Shown in pieces: positions 1-11,174 of a stretch of 64,000 nt of DNA. The position numbers were made by a program, and so were the translations under genes. The number at the start of each line of letters is the position of its first letter. Position 1 is the stretch's first letter. The notes under the pieces are model-generated. The model searched no databases. It was not told the origin of the DNA and saw only the letters and a program-made list of their open reading frames with translations. Where the stretch lies: NCBI GenBank assembly GCA_024114885.1, contig CP099422.1, forward strand, positions 2,232,001 through 2,296,000, written 5' to 3'. The stretch is from Septoria linicola. Its lineage: Eukaryota > Ascomycota > Dothideomycetes > Mycosphaerellales > Mycosphaerellaceae.

Positions 1-99
1 TTTGTAGTAAGTGGAGCAGAACAGGCATTACAGATCATGGCCCAGTAACGACTCCCCTCCAGATTTTCGGTAGCGGACCATCAAGGCCATATATTGGAT

Positions 100-789
100 C
101 TAAACGTCGAATAAGCACAGCATTTTAATACGCGTGGACCACCTATAGTCACCATAATCAGGCAGAGGCACTTGCTCCGCAGCCTGCTTCTTGGCTTCAG
201 TCTCCGAACTACCTGCCTTGCAATAGTTGTTGTCCCAATGTGGTGCTCCCTGTTCTGCGTCAGTGGTACGGAAAGAAGATGTCGCAAGCAATCCGACCTT
301 TGGATACAGTCCAACATATTCGTAGTCGGAGCTCGATTCGACGTTGCGGTGAGCGACACCTGCAGCATGCACCGCGATATCTCCTGCCTTCATATCGAAC
401 GTCACGCCATCGTTAGGATCGTCGAGTGGGCCAACACCATACACGCTTGTCTGTCAGTCTCAGCCTGACTTTATGCTACGAGAAAGCACATTACTGTATG
501 CTTATCAGCTTGCATTCGTTAATGATACGACTACACATCTGACCCATTTCGTAGTTCCCCGAATCGCGGCATAGCACTCATGGGTATTTGAGTGAAAGTG
601 GGCAGTCGGAAAGTGCTTGAACACTCCTCCCTTCACCCACTGATTCGCCTCGAACGCCTTCTCTGTCGAATCCACGCTGTGATCTTCCGGCAAGACGTTG
701 CGATAAACCAGAACCGGTAGTCTCGAGTTCGGACAGTGGGGCGTGGGCTTTGCCCAATAAAGCTCAGGCTGAGAAATTGGTGAAGCCAT
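100..789 (-). CDS. Cupin-fold protein (YjlB-like)
   Basis: Two exons are proposed, 789-544 and 450-100, joined across a 93-nt intron, giving about 196 residues. The reading frame opens at the ATG at 789; the codon just upstream in frame is not an ATG. The N-terminal half ends in a cupin metal-box-like run, with His residues in HFHSNTHE. The second exon carries the matching late barrel strands (GDIAVHAAGVAHR, then YEYVGLYP). This order is that of single-domain cupins of the YjlB type, small beta-barrel proteins of unsettled biochemical role that usually bind a metal through such His residues. The C-terminus is odd. Relatives usually end with a Gly-Gly-Pro segment, and here GGPRV is readable only in the next frame (around 125-140), so the last 20 residues may be frame-shifted. 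The intron boundary is my best fit, not certain. Confidence 0.6.
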
Positions 790-1204
790 GTGCAATGTGT
801 GTGCTAAACACGATCAGTCTGGAATGATAATGAGAAGGCCGGCCACGACCTTTTCATGTGTCGGATATGACGTGTGAGGACGTGTAGCTGCTAGCTTCCC
901 CACCCAGTCGGCTACGATATGCTCGTTAGATGCCAAGAACTTGCCTATTGTGGTATCTTTAAGCAGGCTTCCGACTTATGGTTCTGTAGTAGGGCGTCAG
1001 GCAGAAAATCGTGCTTCAATGCATGGATTGGGATGTAGACCTCTCCCAACATAGCTTCTCGTGATCTCGCATCAAATAAGAGCTGCCTCGATCCTTGCGG
1101 CGTCCAGTCGCGGGAATAGAGTAAGATAGCAATAGATCCTGGCTAGAATCCTGGCGAGTCTACTAACGTGGATATGAATGCTCCACGTTTGCAAGGCGTG
1201 TACA
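790..1204. other. Intergenic, no gene seen
   Basis: This stretch separates the start of the cupin gene from the end of the first arrestin-like gene. It should hold the cupin promoter and the arrestin 3' end. I see no convincing coding frame, RNA gene or repeat. Confidence 0.5.
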
Positions 1205-3047
1205 TCAATGAAAGCCCTTCTTTTCATCTCCTCCTAGCAGCGGATCTTCAACCTGTGCAGGAGGTGCATATGTTGGTCGAGGGGCAGTGACGGGAGGCGC
1301 ACGATCTGCGATGGCGTCTTCGTAGCTCGGCGGAGGCGCATCATCGTACTGTGGAGCAGTACTACTCCCTGCAGCAGATGCTGCTGGCCACGGCGAGCCG
1401 TGCCCTTCAACCGGTGTTGGAGGAATCTGATTGGATCCGAAGTCTGAATCCATGCGTCCTTCCTGTCTGAGCTTGTTGATCATAGGATCTGTGTCAGATC
1501 TCGAAGGCTTTCTCGGAGGAAGACCAGCCTTTGCTTCTTCCATCCGTGCGATGACTTCTGCTGGCGGTGCTATACCCGAGAAGACTTTGCAGTCCATGCG
1601 AAGTGGCAATACAACCTGTTGTGGCTATGGAGAGTCAGCATACAATGATATCATCAGTACAGTGGTGGAAGGTATGATTGCGCATTCTCACCACTGTCCG
1701 CCACTGTCCAATGCGTACCTTCGCGTCTCGATCGCCGTACGTGAGACTGATCCGAATATCCAGTTGGTATGTGCGCTCGATATTACAGGTCTCGAAAGTT
1801 GGGGCAACCGTGTTTGGAAGAGCATGAGACTGACCTCGCCATAGCGCATCGTCGATAACATGCTCCGACTCTACCTCGTCAGACGGACTGCCGAGGAGTA
1901 CATTCATGTTGCTCATGCTGCAAATGATCCAGCTATTGCTTTCAGTCCGATAGACTTCGTGCGCCCGGATCTTGGTATGCCCAATGAGGGAGATCTGCAA
2001 GGTACTCATGAAAACCTGGTCACCGAAATCGCTCAATTTCTTGAAGATCAAGCGGAGTGGTATGTCTTGATTGCAAGTCAGGATCGCCGGCTCTGGCAGG
2101 CGCGCATCTATGCTGATGAATGGGGAGCCGCCAGCCACAGTTGGTGAATTGGGAGTGCTGGACTTCTTCCCGAATATGCCTTTCATCTTGTCTCGTGCTG
2201 ACTCGCCTCCCATAGGGCTTCCGGGGAAGACATCGAAGCGATGCTTTTGTCGAGCAAAGCATTCAGAGCCTGTCAGCGCAGGGCGAGGGTTCTCGATCGG
2301 GAAGAAATTGAAGGGGATCTGCGTTCTCGCGTTCTCTTTGAGCAAGCCGTGTCGGTTCACTGTACATTTGACGAAGTATCTGATCTCGGCTTCACCAGGA
2401 AACCCGCTAAGGGTTGGTGGGAGTGTCTTCTTGACATGTCGGCTTGCCGGTCTCGCAATCTCCATGCCCACGATCATTGGCTGCTGAGGACCATTTGCAG
2501 TACAGCTGTTGTTGAACGGGATCTAGTTGCTGTCAGTGCAAGTGACGCGAAGTACAAGGTCGCAAGGATACCTTGAAGGAGAACGGGTAGACGTGTTCGC
2601 CTGCTGGCAGTCCATAGGCAGTCTTCCCGCTAGATGTTGTTCGTCCTTCAGCAACATGAGCGTCAGGGAAAACCATCTGCACTTTGTAAAGGAGCTGCAA
2701 CTGTCAGTTGGATGCGATAGACTCTCGTTGATATCGCTACACACCTTATGGTACTCTACCATAGGCTTCGGCCTTTCTCCATTGGGCCCTGGCGGGCTCA
2801 TAAGTCTGGTCCGGCTCTCTCCTTCGAGCTTGACGATGATCGAGTTTATATTCTCACTTTTCATGCTTCGGACCATCACATGCCCTGATATCTGGTCCAA
2901 GTTCGTGTACGCAACATTGCCAGGCTGGTCCAGGACAACGCGTACATTCATACCGGAGCCGCCGGCACTGCCGCCAAGCCCAGCGCTTTCCGCCCATTTG
3001 GAGAAGCTGCCTGCCGACAGAGGGCTCTTCTGATCGTAGAATACCAT
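1205..3047 (-). CDS. Arrestin-like protein with PPSY motif
   Basis: Four exons are proposed: 3047-2745, 2700-2572, 2522-1719 and 1615-1205, joined by introns of 44, 49 and 103 nt. The product is 548 aa. The first part is an arrestin N-terminal beta-sandwich: the run from NVRVVLDQPGNVAY through LLYKVQMVFP and GEHVYPFSFK to IPFNNSC is typical of fungal arrestin-related proteins. A second sandwich follows from about residue 250. The C-terminal 130 residues are Pro-rich and disordered, with a PPSY motif at about residues 507-510. In the family, such proteins act at membranes as adaptors that recruit Rsp5/Nedd4 ubiquitin ligases through PPxY to direct endocytosis of transporters. This role is inferred. 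A second arrestin-like gene lies directly upstream on the same strand. The first intron could instead end 6 nt later (acceptor at 2695), removing two residues. Confidence 0.85.
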
Positions 3048-3880
3048 TCGTGGAGGCCGACCTGCTGTGATGAATGTAATGTGAGTTGCTTATGAGGCAC
3101 GGCACGGCTGTTGTGGTGTGAGACACAAACGTTCTCGGAGAGTTCTGCGTTGGCAGCTTGGCTCTAGACTTTCTTGGCTTGGGATGCTTGCGAGCCTCTT
3201 GACTACGCGAGTCTCTCAAAGGCGACCTATCGATGCGCTCAATGGCGTCGAAAGTCGTAGCTGTTGGACGCTGCTGCTGAACTTGACATTTGTTTGTTGC
3301 ATATGGAGGCTGAGCACGTCAGCGCCAGCCGGGTTCGGATTTGCTTACGTACTAGTCAGAAGTGGCTGTGCTCCTCCTCGTTCGGACGTAGACGGACCAC
3401 AAACAACATAACACGAGGGAACACGTTTTATGCTGATGCGACTTGCGTATCAATTTGCGGGTACCTTGAGCTAGCGACGGACCTGCAGTCTTGGACTGCG
3501 ACCTCACCTCGACTTCCCTACACACATCACGACCGTGCCATCGTGAGAGAAGCGGCATGTGTAACCCATCGATGAGAATTGTCAAACAAGGGTATGGTGT
3601 ATTATGGTACGCAGATTATGCATTATACTATGTATTGTGTTGAGGAGTCCTGAAGGGCCTCGTGCTGTTGAATGCCGAAATCGCCAATTTTTTCCAACAT
3701 CCCAAAACTCCTCGCTAGATTTTGCAAATAACAGGGTATCATGCCGAGCAGAAGCACAATTGCAGACTCATGTACGTATGCGCTCAATGCCGAAATAACA
3801 AGTCGTAAATCGTGGGTACGTATTGGTGCTGTCAAGAACGGACATCAACCAGAACTCCAAAAGGAAAATACCAGGATCAT
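3048..3880. other. Intergenic between two arrestin-like genes
   Basis: This region contains the upstream sequence of the first arrestin-like gene and the downstream sequence of the second. No reading frame here looks coding: frames are short, mixed in composition and lack splice partners. No repeat was noticed. Confidence 0.5.
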
Positions 3881-5419
3881 TTAGTATGCGGGTACAGTCT
3901 GTCCGCTTGCCACAGGAAAGAAAGAGTAGCTGGGAGGCAGCTCGTCCCGTGGTGTGACTGGTGGCGATGGGCGGCGAATGTCGCTGTGTCCAATGAAAGC
4001 CTCGTCTGGAATGTGCATAGTTCGTGGGTCAAAGAAACCATCAACTTCTGCCTCGATGTCGTCGACCGTAGAGCCACGACGTGGGCTCCAGTCACCGTCT
4101 TCGGCGCAAGAGATCTGGATAGGAAGCTTGAGATCCATCGTACCAAAGCCCTTGTTCTGGATGCCGAGTTCAAATTTGACCTGGTACATGCGGCTGATGA
4201 GGCACGAGTGAAAGGAGGGGACAAATGCCTTGTTGGTAGGGAGAGATATGGGTGCCTCGATTTGAGCAACGAAGAACTTGCCACCCTTGTAGTCCTTGCT
4301 AGCTGCAGGGATACACGACGTAGACGAGGCCGAACCACGAACTGCATCGGCCTCCGACTCGTATGTCGTCCACTTGCTGGCCACGTTGCTCATCTTCCGC
4401 GTGGACAAGTTGAGCTGATCGCTGTGCACACCCTGCGACGGGTCTTGCAGAGCCTTTTTCTTGTCTGGGAAGGTCGACCGTGCGGTGCTCGCGAAGAATG
4501 TGCACACCTTCAGCTTCGTCGAGAGATCCGTAAGAAAGGGTGGAAGAGAGTGCTTGTCGGCAGGATCATAGCGAAGCATGATCTTTGCATTTGACATGGC
4601 TGGTTTCTCCGGGTCGCCGCGGCTGCGCATGCGGATGGCCGGAGGCTGAATGGCCTCCATGACCATCGTGCCAGCCTTTGCGTGGAGTACACCCTTTCGA
4701 ACGACTTTCTCCCTGCGAATGCTGTACTCCTTGTCGTCGCTATCGATGTCAAGAGGCGGTTGCTCTTCAGTGGCCGGAATGACGCGGACTCTCCTTGCTT
4801 TGTTGGCAATGTTACGACGTGTGATTTCTTCGTCTACAAGCTTCGCTTTGCAGACTCTGACATGCACGCCATAGCGGGTGCTAGCCATCTCCGGCACCAG
4901 GTCGTCGAGTACCTTGCCATCGGTAGGATCTTCGCGATCGTGGTCGCCAAAAGTTGGAGGCAGCTGTAAGTGGGCTTCACGAACGCCAGCTGCTTTGCAA
5001 GTGTGGCCGCAGATCTTTGGCAGCAAGTGCTGGGGAACAACAAACACAAATGGGAAGCTGTAAGGTTTGCCGGCTCTGAGGATGCGATCTTCGGGGTAAA
5101 GATCCTGTACAGACTTGTCTTGCAACTTCAAGAACTGATGGAAAGCCTCGGATCGTCCAGAAACAGCCGCTGCTGCTGTAAGTCGCTCAACATAGGTCCT
5201 TGATGTGCCAACAAACTCGATGTCAATCTCATCGAAGTTGGTGTCCATGGGCGCGAGAATCGACACAATCCCTTCTATACGATCCAAGGTGGTGTATGTC
5301 GGGCGTGGGTTATTGATCTTGATATCAATAATGACCTTTTGGCCAAAACCTGAAAGCTTTCGCAGACTCTCCATATTTGCTGCCTCATCTTCGCTGATGT
5401 TGCGAATAGTCGACGACAT
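3881..5419 (-). CDS. Arrestin-like protein with PPSY motif, second copy
   Basis: A single exon encodes 512 aa from the first in-frame ATG at 5419. The frame is open for 33 further codons upstream but without an ATG. The N-terminal sandwich begins around VIIDIKINNPRPTYTTLDRI, the usual arrestin opening strand with its L-D-x-I-x-G turn, and continues to PYSFPFVFVVP at about residues 125-140. A charged insert precedes the second sandwich (about residues 260-460), and PPSY occurs at about residues 495-498. The likely job is an adaptor for an Rsp5-type HECT ligase in cargo-selective endocytosis, by family analogy. Its sequence is far from the neighbouring arrestin gene, so this is either an old duplication or chance adjacency of two subfamilies. 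The start and single-exon structure are well supported; the cargo is unknown. Confidence 0.85.
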   Translation of the reverse strand: MSSTIRNISEDEAANMESLRKLSGFGQKVIIDIKINNPRPTYTTLDRIEGIVSILAPMDTNFDEIDIEFVGTSRTYVERLTAAAAVSGRSEAFHQFLKLQDKSVQDLYPEDRILRAGKPYSFPFVFVVPQHLLPKICGHTCKAAGVREAHLQLPPTFGDHDREDPTDGKVLDDLVPEMASTRYGVHVRVCKAKLVDEEITRRNIANKARRVRVIPATEEQPPLDIDSDDKEYSIRREKVVRKGVLHAKAGTMVMEAIQPPAIRMRSRGDPEKPAMSNAKIMLRYDPADKHSLPPFLTDLSTKLKVCTFFASTARSTFPDKKKALQDPSQGVHSDQLNLSTRKMSNVASKWTTYESEADAVRGSASSTSCIPAASKDYKGGKFFVAQIEAPISLPTNKAFVPSFHSCLISRMYQVKFELGIQNKGFGTMDLKLPIQISCAEDGDWSPRRGSTVDDIEAEVDGFFDPRTMHIPDEAFIGHSDIRRPSPPVTPRDELPPSYSFFPVASGQTVPAY

Positions 5420-7653
5420 ATCTACTTCTCGACCGCCTACCGGTCCGGTGTCGCTTAGGCAATGACTCCAAGGTCCCTGTGACAGAGCTCGTTGTGACAA
5501 CGTCTTGGAAGTGACCAATCAACAGCTCTGCTCCAACACCGATGCGGGGGCTTGTGTATCTCCTGTTGGTCCGGAAGGGCGCAAGGCGTAGCTGATCGCG
5601 GGATGATTGTTAATTGAGCTCGAATGTGGCTCCAGGAGTTCGTCGTGCCGAGGAGAACGTGCTTCAATGATCTTCTGTCGCGTGGGAGATGCCGATGCCA
5701 ATGATGAACGCTTGATGAAGAGAACGAAACGCTGTTGATGACGGGATATAATAGGAAACGACCAGGAAAGAGTCTTATACTTACCCTCAGAATAGGACCA
5801 TGTTGTGCAAATTCTGCATCGAAAGGCCATCGTGTCTTCGTCGCCATCATGAGTAACCAGGCTCAACATCCAGAGGACTTTGATACCGAATCTGGTGAAA
5901 GGTGTGAAGAGCCCCGGCCCACTTTTCATTGCGATCATGGTGTGATTGGGCAGAGCCGTGGAACACGCAGGCCAACTCCGACCACTCGGACGCCACTGAG
6001 CGCCTCGAAAATCCTGGGGATACCGTACTCGACCTGCTCTGTCAGCAGCTGTGGTTTTTATCTCTGGGCGCACGATGAGCACGCTGGAATCGCTGCTCAG
6101 ACGAGCTTATCGCAGAGCTCGCATGAACTTTTGCGGCTTCCCTGCTACCTCCATCGGCATGCTTTCGTGAGCTCTGTCTGAATCTCTGCAAGGCCTTTCA
6201 CAAGCCCTTTCCCACACGGGCATCTCGATGGTCCTACCAGTCACGAACCATTGCGGTTGTCTTGCGCGTTTGCACGCCATGCGCGTTGCCAGAAATGGCA
6301 AGAAGGTCCATGGAAGTTTGAGTGTGTCATGAGAATCCACATAACAGCGCTGCAGCCCGTCCAAATCTGTGATCCAGATCGGCCTGGCAGGCAAGCCAAG
6401 CCTTTCGAGCATCAGAATTTTCGCACGTGTTCCTGGAAAAGGTCCATGCCTTGACCGCTGAACGTGTCTTTCATGTGCTAACGATGATGCGAGAATTTTC
6501 CTGCCGGGTCTCTTCAGCCGCCGTATGTGCACCCGTATACTGCAACCGCTTTCAGACACTGCATGGCCGGCTGTCGCACACGGAGTTCAGTCGGCATACA
6601 CTCGAATGCTCTACGACCATGCCCAGTCCGAGGTCGCAACACATCTCGCCATTCTCGCGTCACCAAGCATACCAATAGCAAATGTCGGTTCATCACGGTA
6701 TGCGCTGCCTGGACTGCGAGGCCGCGGTCAACGCGTGTTGTGCTCATGAACCTCCGAGGTCGTGAACTCCGACAACAATCCTGCAGTGCTCAGCATCGCC
6801 GCGAACAGCGAATCGACATGGACGTTGTCGCGTTCTTTTGCTCTTGCTGTAAGCGAGCGCGAAAGTGAGTGGTCTGACAGCTGACGTCGAAAATGATGCA
6901 CGACGAAGCGCGATCCTGGAGACGACGTGGAGTGCAATGCAGCTGACCGAATGCTTGGAACTGCCCGAACGCATCTCCAATATCGACATGATCCGCACAT
7001 CGCGTGCGAGAGAAGTGGACCTCAGGAACGAAGCATTCTCACACCGCTGTGCTTTAACATAACATCCCTCTCATAGGAAGCACAGTCTGCACGCTGCTCC
7101 CTGGCGCTCGCGCGAGTGCAAGTTGGGAAGTACCACACGCCGGTCAACCTGCTCATACAGTTGTGCTATGCGTCTTCATGGGTCCCCTCGTCAATCGAAG
7201 TTCATCGACGGCGGTATCTGCTAAATATCGAACAGTCTCACGCTTTGTACTGAGGCACGACATCGACGAGTGACTCACAAAACATATGCAGATCACAGCC
7301 ACCATGCAGACAGTAGTAGGTATCTTCTGGCGATTCACTTGAAGAGTCACCGCATCCATAGGGGTCAGTAGAGCAGTAGCTATTGGCTGGTGGCACTTCC
7401 TGAGGGGTAGTCAGCTGCCAAGCATATCAGGCAGCTCCTACTACATAGAACGCCTCGCCGCTTCGTCGGGAACTCGAAACTCATAAACAAACAGAGACAA
7501 CTTGAAAGCAGGCATCTCAGAGACTAACAGTCTTCGTCGCGAGATAACTTTCACGGAAAGCATCAGTCAAAATCCTCTAAGCCAATATCGCTACTCGCCC
7601 AAGAAACAGATCAGGTATTTGTCACACGTAGGATCTTCCAGACTAGGTCAGCC
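5420..7653. other. Long intergenic stretch, no supported gene
   Basis: This 2.2-kb interval lies between the divergently transcribed second arrestin-like gene and the VIT/VWA gene, so both promoters should be in it. Several frames of 100-190 codons exist on both strands, but they overlap one another, lack conserved-looking segments and show no splice continuation. I see no repeat or RNA gene. The 100-150 bases before 7654 are A/C-rich and could be the 5' untranslated region of the + strand gene. Confidence 0.4.
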
Positions 7654-10518
7654 ATGGATCAGCTCGACAATCACATCTGTGGTGCTTACTACATGGTTGA
7701 CTACCGCCGGATATACCTACCTCAAGTCAAGCTCGTGTCGCACACGACTATTTATCCAGTTTCGTTCACAACGACACTTCGACAGACCTTCAAGACAGCA
7801 GAAGCTGTGCCTCAAGTCCGTTATGCCTTCCCTCTCTACGATGGCGTCACAGTATCTGGATACACGATCTCGTTCGACGAAAAGGTCCTGACGGGTGTCG
7901 TCCAACAAAAAGATGATGCCAAGAAGACTTACCAGCAGGCCGTGGATCGTGGTGAGACGGCCGGACTATTGGAATCCTTACCAGCTGGCGTGTTCGGCGT
8001 GACGCTTGGAAACGTACCCGCCCAGACGGAGCTGCTGGTTAACGTGATCTACTGTGGCGAGTTGAAGCATGATGCTGCTATTGACGGTCTGCGGTACACA
8101 CTGCCGACAAGTATAGCACCTCGCTATGGCTCCTATCCAGGAAGCTTACTGACTTCCCACATCACTGCAACTAGCATGCTGATCACAGTAGATGTTGACA
8201 TGGGAAACAAATCGGCGATTCGCAAGATTCAGTCTCCAAGTCACCCCATCGCAGTGACCATGGGCGAGATATCGAAGCAGGAGGCTGGCACGACGACATT
8301 CACGCCATCCAAGGCATCTGCAACATTGTCTCAGGGATCGGCAGAACTCAGCGATGACTTTATTCTGCAAGTGGTCATCGACGACCTGAACCGGCCTCAG
8401 GCAATCCTGGAAGTTCATCCAACTATTCCTCACCACAGGGCAATCATGGCTACCATTGTCCCCAAATTCATTCTGGAATCCGCAAACCCGGAAGTCGTTT
8501 TCATCGCAGATCAATCCGGCAGCATGTCTGGAGTAAAGAACGCGGCACTCGTCACAGCCCTGAAAGTGTTCCTCAAATCTCTGCCAGTCGGGGTCCGCTT
8601 TAACGTCTGTGCTTTTGGCAATGCGTTTCAGTTCCTATGGGACACTTCTCAGGCATACAATGAAGAGAATGTGCAACGTGCCATCGCGCATGTCGAAGGC
8701 TTTCGGGCGAATTTTGGTGGCACAGAGCTGCTCAAACCCATTCAGGCTGCCTTCAAAAGACATCTAGGAGACATGCCGCTCGAGATACTGGTCCTCACCG
8801 ATGGCCAGATTTGGCAGGAGGAAGACGTCTTCCAACACGTGAACAACGAAATCGAGAACGGCGTTGACGCACGAGTTTTTACTTTGGGCATTGGCACGGA
8901 TGTGTCTCACACCCTGGTGGAAGGCCTCGCACGGGCAGGCAATGGGTTCGCGCAATTCGTTACGCAGAATGAGGATACGGACCAGAAAGTGATGCGAATG
9001 CTGAAGGGAGCATTGTATGCTCATACGAAAGACTACAAGCTGGAGATCACTTATTCCAGTAACGCTCAAGGCGATCGGACTGATAGCGATGATGAGTTCG
9101 AGATTGTGGAAAAGCTGCAGGACCGCTTGACCGTTAGCACAGCCACAGAGCACATGGCTGAGCCGGCCAAACCTCGATCGTTCTTTGACACGTCCGCAGA
9201 CTTGGCCCAGCCTGTGAGACCTGCAGAGCGTTATGCGCATTTGCCATCAGTTGATCTGCCGAAGCTGATCCAAGCCCCGTCAAACATCCCACCTCTCTTC
9301 CCCTTCAATCGAAGCACGATCTATATTCTGCTCGATGAGCACACGCCTCAACAGGAAGTCAAGTCTGTCACCTTGCGCGCCAAGTCTGCCAGCGGACCCT
9401 TAGAGCTCGAGGTGCCTATCAGCGGTGTGACAAAAGCGAGCAGTATTCACCAGCTGGCAGCTCGGAAAGCTATACAAGATCTCGAGGAAGGTCGTGGCTG
9501 GCTGAACCATGCCAAGTTGAAGGCAGATGACCTGAGTGAGACGACAGTCAAAGTCAAGCATGCAAGTCGACTTGATGAGATGGTTGAGCGGGAGGCTGTG
9601 CGGCTGGGTGAGAAGTTCCAAGTGGCAAGCAAATGGACTTCTTTCGTGGCGGTACAGGATGGCCAGACTTGCAAGGAGAACGAGGTCCCGTGGCCGGAGA
9701 CAGTAGGGCATTTCTCATATGCTGCCCATGCACCCGGAAAAAAGAAGATGAGTCGTACACGGGGCTTCGCAAGGGCACGAGCATCCTTGCCGCCTCCACC
9801 ACCACCACCGGCAGCTGCAGCTCCAGCATCAGCAGCTCCAGCATCAGCAGCTCCAGCATCAGCAGCTCCAGCATCAGCAGCAAGCTCTGGACTTGCGATG
9901 CAGAGTACGATGGCATCGACGCATATCGGAAGCCCAGGGACTCTCATGTCCTCTGCTGGAGGCAATGATGGCAACAGTCCACATATGCGGCGCGGATTTG
10001 CGGCTAAGATCGGTCAAGCCCCACGACGCATGCTGGCGAGTCAAGCCAGTCGTTTCGTTGCGCCTGCTGCTGAAGTGGACATGGAAGAGGACGACTCCGA
10101 GTCTGCAGATGAAGACATGGGCTTTGGCCTATTCGACGACCCTGCTCCGAAGAGGAGCATTTCTTCTTCCTCAACCCCAGCATTCCTCTTCCGGAAAGCA
10201 GCGAGTCCGGTTCAGACACAGGGACTGCACGAGATCATCGGCCTGCAGGCATTCACCGGAGCGTGGAAGTATAGTACTCGGCTGGTGGAGCTAATTGAGC
10301 AGACCGATGAGGTCTTGGACAAGTTCAGCCACGAGCGTGATACCACAATGACTGCGTTGGTGGTTGCTTACTTTGAGCTGAAGCTAGAAGACAAGAAGGA
10401 TGTCTGGGAAATGGTGGTCGGCAAAGCGAGAGCGTGGCTCGCTACAAGTGTTGGAGGCACAGAGAAGGCGAATGAGCTCATCGAGCAAGCGAAGGCCCAG
10501 ACTGTCGTGAAGAAGTAG
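7654..10518 (+). CDS. VIT and von Willebrand A domain protein
   Basis: A single exon of 954 codons starts at ATG 7654. Residues 1-140 form a VIT (vault/inter-alpha-trypsin) domain. A VWA domain follows at about residues 280-460 with an intact metal-ion-dependent adhesion site: DQSGS at about 286-290, the Thr of FGGTE and the Asp of VLTDGQ. The middle is disordered, with a seven-proline run followed by an ASAAP repeat. The last 90 residues form a helical domain (LQAFTGAWKY onward) seen at the C-terminus of this protein type. The architecture matches the large cytoplasmic fungal VIT-VWA proteins annotated as von Willebrand domain proteins. The VWA domain should bind partner proteins through a divalent cation. 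There is no signal peptide or membrane segment, so the animal inter-alpha-inhibitor role does not transfer. The exact function in fungi is not known to me. Confidence 0.93.
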   Translation: MDQLDNHICGAYYMVDYRRIYLPQVKLVSHTTIYPVSFTTTLRQTFKTAEAVPQVRYAFPLYDGVTVSGYTISFDEKVLTGVVQQKDDAKKTYQQAVDRGETAGLLESLPAGVFGVTLGNVPAQTELLVNVIYCGELKHDAAIDGLRYTLPTSIAPRYGSYPGSLLTSHITATSMLITVDVDMGNKSAIRKIQSPSHPIAVTMGEISKQEAGTTTFTPSKASATLSQGSAELSDDFILQVVIDDLNRPQAILEVHPTIPHHRAIMATIVPKFILESANPEVVFIADQSGSMSGVKNAALVTALKVFLKSLPVGVRFNVCAFGNAFQFLWDTSQAYNEENVQRAIAHVEGFRANFGGTELLKPIQAAFKRHLGDMPLEILVLTDGQIWQEEDVFQHVNNEIENGVDARVFTLGIGTDVSHTLVEGLARAGNGFAQFVTQNEDTDQKVMRMLKGALYAHTKDYKLEITYSSNAQGDRTDSDDEFEIVEKLQDRLTVSTATEHMAEPAKPRSFFDTSADLAQPVRPAERYAHLPSVDLPKLIQAPSNIPPLFPFNRSTIYILLDEHTPQQEVKSVTLRAKSASGPLELEVPISGVTKASSIHQLAARKAIQDLEEGRGWLNHAKLKADDLSETTVKVKHASRLDEMVEREAVRLGEKFQVASKWTSFVAVQDGQTCKENEVPWPETVGHFSYAAHAPGKKKMSRTRGFARARASLPPPPPPPAAAAPASAAPASAAPASAAPASAASSGLAMQSTMASTHIGSPGTLMSSAGGNDGNSPHMRRGFAAKIGQAPRRMLASQASRFVAPAAEVDMEEDDSESADEDMGFGLFDDPAPKRSISSSSTPAFLFRKAASPVQTQGLHEIIGLQAFTGAWKYSTRLVELIEQTDEVLDKFSHERDTTMTALVVAYFELKLEDKKDVWEMVVGKARAWLATSVGGTEKANELIEQAKAQTVVKK
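9826..9885 (+). repeat. 15-bp coding tandem repeat (ASAAP)
   Basis: Three exact copies of gcatcagcagctcca at 9826-9840, 9841-9855 and 9856-9870 are followed by a partial fourth. They encode Ala-Ser-Ala-Ala-Pro repeats in the linker of the VIT/VWA protein. The unit is a multiple of three, so copy-number change keeps the frame. Confidence 0.95.
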
Positions 10519-10907
10519 AAGCTATCGCAGGGCCGGAGGCGAACGTTAGTTGTTGGTGGAGAATCGAGGCGATAGTATCATCGGCCTTCATTCTTTGAAT
10601 TCTGTATGATAGTGTGTTCAGTAGCTACAATGGGCGTTGCTCGATCGTTTCGAGTGTCAGACAATCCATAGAAAGCCACCAACATTATCTTTCTCTTATC
10701 GAAGTTGGTGACTTGTGCACCGCTGCAAAGACCAACAAGCCCATGGTTATCACTATGCAATGTCCAACAACCACATCAACTGACCGAGCTATTGGCGTCG
10801 ATCTGATGATTGGCGTTAGAAGCATGGAAAAGTGTAGCGTAGGAAGAGTCCGCTAGGGAAGGCTCTCGCTTCGACGTGTCGTGCCTGATTGAGATAAGTT
10901 CAACTGC

Positions 10908-11174
10908 CTACCTGACTTTGGGGCGCATTTGTGGTTGTTGGTAAAGGGTAGTTCGTCGTGTAGGCGCCCGGAAGTCAAGCGGCATGTGGCTGAAGGATTC
11001 CTCCTTGACAGGGCTCTCACCGGTCTGAGTGCAGGACTCGGTAGTGAATGGAGCCCCGGTAGCAGGAGAGGTGTATGGACTGACTGGCTCGTATGTCGGG
11101 TATGTTGTGTTGTGGCAAGCTCGTGGTGGAAAATTTGACACGTAGCTGTCGATGTGTGGTTGTTCTTCGTTCAT
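10908..11174 (-). CDS. Possible Pro/Thr-rich tail exon, unrecognised
   Basis: An 88-codon minus-strand frame opens with ATG right after a CTGCAG that could be a splice acceptor, and ends at a stop at 10908. The product is rich in Pro, Thr, Ser and Tyr (for example YPTYEPVSPYTSPATG), the composition of a disordered cytoplasmic tail. No domain is visible and I found no upstream exon with confidence. It could be a terminal exon, a small gene or a chance frame. Confidence 0.22.
   Translation of the reverse strand: MNEEQPHIDSYVSNFPPRACHNTTYPTYEPVSPYTSPATGAPFTTESCTQTGESPVKEESFSHMPLDFRAPTRRTTLYQQPQMRPKVR

Noticed and set aside
5420..5518. N-terminal extension of the second arrestin-like protein
   Set aside because: The frame is open but begins without ATG, and the added residues do not look like the family. 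The ATG at 5419 is used instead.
6107..6559. 150-codon minus-strand frame in the gap before the VIT/VWA gene
   Set aside because: Overlaps other frames of similar size, has no recognisable segment and no splice partners. Treated as chance.
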